Below, one piece after another: positions 6,671 to 7,379 of a stretch of 7,379 nt of DNA. The stretch covers positions 1 to 7,379 of the forward strand of contig JAFZQQ010000428.1 of NCBI GenBank assembly GCA_017620315.1. The letters run 5' to 3'. The notes below the pieces were generated by a model that saw nothing but the letters and a program-made list of their open reading frames with translations, was not told where the DNA came from and searched no databases. This stretch comes from Oscillospiraceae bacterium. GTDB taxonomy: Bacteria; Bacillota; Clostridia; Oscillospirales; Oscillospiraceae. The position numbers were made by a program, and so were the translations under genes. How positions within the stretch are numbered: position 1 is the stretch's first letter; each line of letters begins with the position of its first letter.

Positions 6671-6862
6671 CTTTGAAAGCTCCGCTTCCAAAGTAAATCA
6701 TAATTCATGCCGTTTCCCTCGCCCCTGCGGGGCAGCCGGGAAACACGGCGTCCAAACACCCATGCGCTCCGGCTTTGTTTTTTGGGTTGCTGCGATGCGC
6801 GCTCGGCGCATGGGTATTTTATATTATGCGCGTGGGCGGTGCTGTGCCAACACCGCCCACGC
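6671..6862 (-). promoter_or_regulatory. Long structured leader of cysE, class unassigned
   Basis: The transcript predicted from the promoter at 6868-6896 has about 170-220 untranslated bases, rich in inverted repeats. At its very 5' end is a perfect 12-bp stem with a nine-base loop (6830-6862). A 10-bp stem joins 6758-6767 to 6806-6815 across 38 bases. A compound hairpin covers 6709-6749: GTTTCCC/GGGAAAC outside and GCCCC/GGGGC around a three-base loop. A 10-bp stem (one G-U on the RNA) with loop GGA covers 6671-6693 and holds a GGAG. There is no T-box sequence, no SAM-riboswitch core that I recognise, and no T-run terminator, so control, if any, would be at translation or mRNA stability. Confidence 0.55.
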
Positions 6863-6867
6863 TTTGG

Positions 6868-6896
6868 ATTATACTATCGATCCGGTAGTCTTTCAA
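6868..6896 (-). promoter_or_regulatory. Promoter of cysE
   Basis: On the minus strand, -35 TTGAAA (6896-6891) and -10 TATAAT (6873-6868) are separated by 17 bp. Transcription should start near 6862, placing the first leader hairpin at the 5' end of the mRNA. It separates cysE from the permease unit further right, so cysE need not be read with that unit. Confidence 0.82.
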
Positions 6897-6912
6897 TAGA
6901 AAAATGAAAAAA

Positions 6913-7091
6913 TCATTTCAGCAGCGCGGAAACCCGGTCCCGGTCAAATTCGGTTATTGCCCGTCTGAGCTTTTCCGCGCGTTCGCGTTCGCCGGGATTG
7001 GCGGAGAACTCGATGAGGCTGTCGTACGCTTCGCGCAGCTCGGATCAACGTCGGTAAAGAACAAAACTTCAAGGAAACTACCGTTTCTCAC
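6913..7091 (-). pseudogene. Small frameshifted coding remnant of unknown family
   Basis: Two minus-strand frames join into one plausible short protein if a single base is restored near 7040-7046. The first piece would begin at GTG 7091, overlapping the permease stop as GTGA, and ends in ...FFTDVDP. The second continues as ELREAYDSLIEFSANPGE, then a charged helical tail ending DRVSALLK, with a TGA at 6915-6913. The second piece has the strong G/C third-position bias of the neighbouring genes but no ATG, GTG or TTG of its own, and is preceded by a stop in its frame. GATCCGAGCTG here would read Asp-Pro-Glu-Leu if it were GATCCGGAGCTG. The span is 179 bases, one short of 60 codons. It may be a decayed gene, a sequencing error, or the end of a truncated gene. 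No family recognised. Confidence 0.5.
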
Positions 7092-7379
7092 AGCTCGGCA
7101 AAGGCTTTCGCGCCGCGCGTGTCCATCCACGATTGCAGCAGGAACGCGGCGGTGAGGAACACGGCGGTGCAAATGAGAAGATACACCGCGGCGCCGAGCT
7201 TGAAGCCGAGAAACAGATAAACCGCCGCAAAAGCGACGCATATTGCCCAGCCTCCGAAAAGGGAGATCAGGACCGCGCCGCTCTGCTTGATCGGAGCGAT
7301 CTCGTTCGTCCAGCTCAGAAGCGGCATTTTGAGACCGAGAAAAGTGTTGAACACTGCGGAAAACGCGGCATAGGCAAGC
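7088..7379 (-). CDS. ABC-2-like permease, C-terminal part (5' end beyond the window)
   Basis: The minus-strand frame is open from the right edge to TGA at 7090-7088, giving about 97 residues, from LAYAAFSAVFNTF at the edge to RGAKAFAEL at the end. After the partial helix comes KMPLLSWTNEIAPIKQSGAV, then two hydrophobic helices (LISLFGGWAICVAFAAVYLF and AAVYLLICTAVFLTAAFLL) and a short polar end. The pattern of a conserved WTNE..-IKQS loop followed by two final helices resembles, from memory, the C-terminus of large clostridial ABC exporter permeases of more than 500 residues. The GTG at 7354 could act as a start, but the continuous hydrophobic reading frame upstream of it argues that the gene begins outside the window. 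An apparent small coding remnant follows, overlapping the stop by four bases. Confidence 0.72.
   Translation of the reverse strand, partial: LAYAAFSAVFNTFLGLKMPLLSWTNEIAPIKQSGAVLISLFGGWAICVAFAAVYLFLGFKLGAAVYLLICTAVFLTAAFLLQSWMDTRGAKAFAEL

Noticed and set aside
6698..6811. 37-codon minus-strand ORF in the cysE leader (MRRARIAATQKTKPERMG...), in frame with cysE, as a leader peptide
   Set aside because: It has no Shine-Dalgarno sequence, lies across strong inverted repeats, and contains only one Cys, with no run of Cys or Ser codons as expected for attenuation.
6830..6862. T-box leader suggested by the GGCAC-containing loop upstream of a cysteine biosynthesis gene
   Set aside because: The conserved T-box sequence (UGGNACCGCG context) and an intrinsic terminator before cysE are both absent; the hairpin sits at the 5' end instead of next to the gene.
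6902..6918. AT-rich stem (AAATGA/TCATTT around five Ts) after the small coding remnant as a terminator
   Set aside because: Six A/T-dominated pairs with only one G-C pair would be a very weak stem, so I do not call it a terminator, although it is placed where one might be expected.
6904..7155. Plus-strand 83-codon ORF starting MKKSFQQRG
   Set aside because: It lies opposite the permease end and the coding remnant, whose minus-strand frames have better composition, and there is no clear ribosome-binding site.

Overview
The window looks like chromosomal DNA of a GC-rich member of the Clostridia, probably a gut bacterium of the Oscillospirales/Ruminococcaceae type. This is an inference. It rests on strong GC bias at third codon positions, a surface protease with InlB-type and BspA-type repeats, a short YtrA-type GntR regulator heading an ABC cassette, and an EpsC/CysE-type serine acetyltransferase. 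Species cannot be named from this stretch. No tRNA, rRNA, CRISPR array or insertion sequence is visible.

Layout. (1) Bases 3-1514 (+): a subtilisin-like protease cut off at its N-terminus, followed by an InlB-type repeat, a Thr-Pro hinge and BspA-like leucine-rich repeats. (2) Bases 1515-1621: an intergenic region with a perfect-consensus promoter (TTGACA, 17 bp, TATAAT) overlapped by two inverted copies of a 25-bp operator-like sequence. (3) Bases 1622-5684 (+): a tightly packed five-gene operon. It encodes a YtrA-like GntR regulator, a polytopic membrane protein (about seven hydrophobic segments), a three-segment membrane protein, an ABC ATPase with unusual Q-, signature and D-loops, and a 576-residue membrane-anchored extracytoplasmic protein. 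That last protein ends in a GGADGPTAIF motif, a transmembrane helix and a basic tail. Genes overlap (ATGA twice, 17 bp once) or are 5 bp apart. (4) Bases 5693-5737: an intrinsic terminator between convergent genes. (5) Bases 5747-6667 (-): serine O-acetyltransferase (cysE), with its own near-consensus promoter at 6868-6896 and a long leader that can fold into several hairpins. (6) Bases 6913-7091 (-): a small coding remnant broken by an apparent one-base deletion. (7) Bases 7088-7379 (-): the C-terminal end of an ABC-2-like permease running off the right edge.

How the parts work together. The five-gene operon is the most interesting region. The regulator probably represses its own promoter and responds to an envelope or small-molecule signal. 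The two membrane proteins and the ATPase would form a transporter. The last gene would give it a large outward-facing domain that resembles a beta-propeller. The OadB-like GGADGPTAIF motif beside the C-terminal helix of a protein that is clearly not a decarboxylase has no explanation I know of. The cysE unit is a separate cysteine-biosynthesis gene whose structured leader matches no riboswitch or T-box that I recognise.
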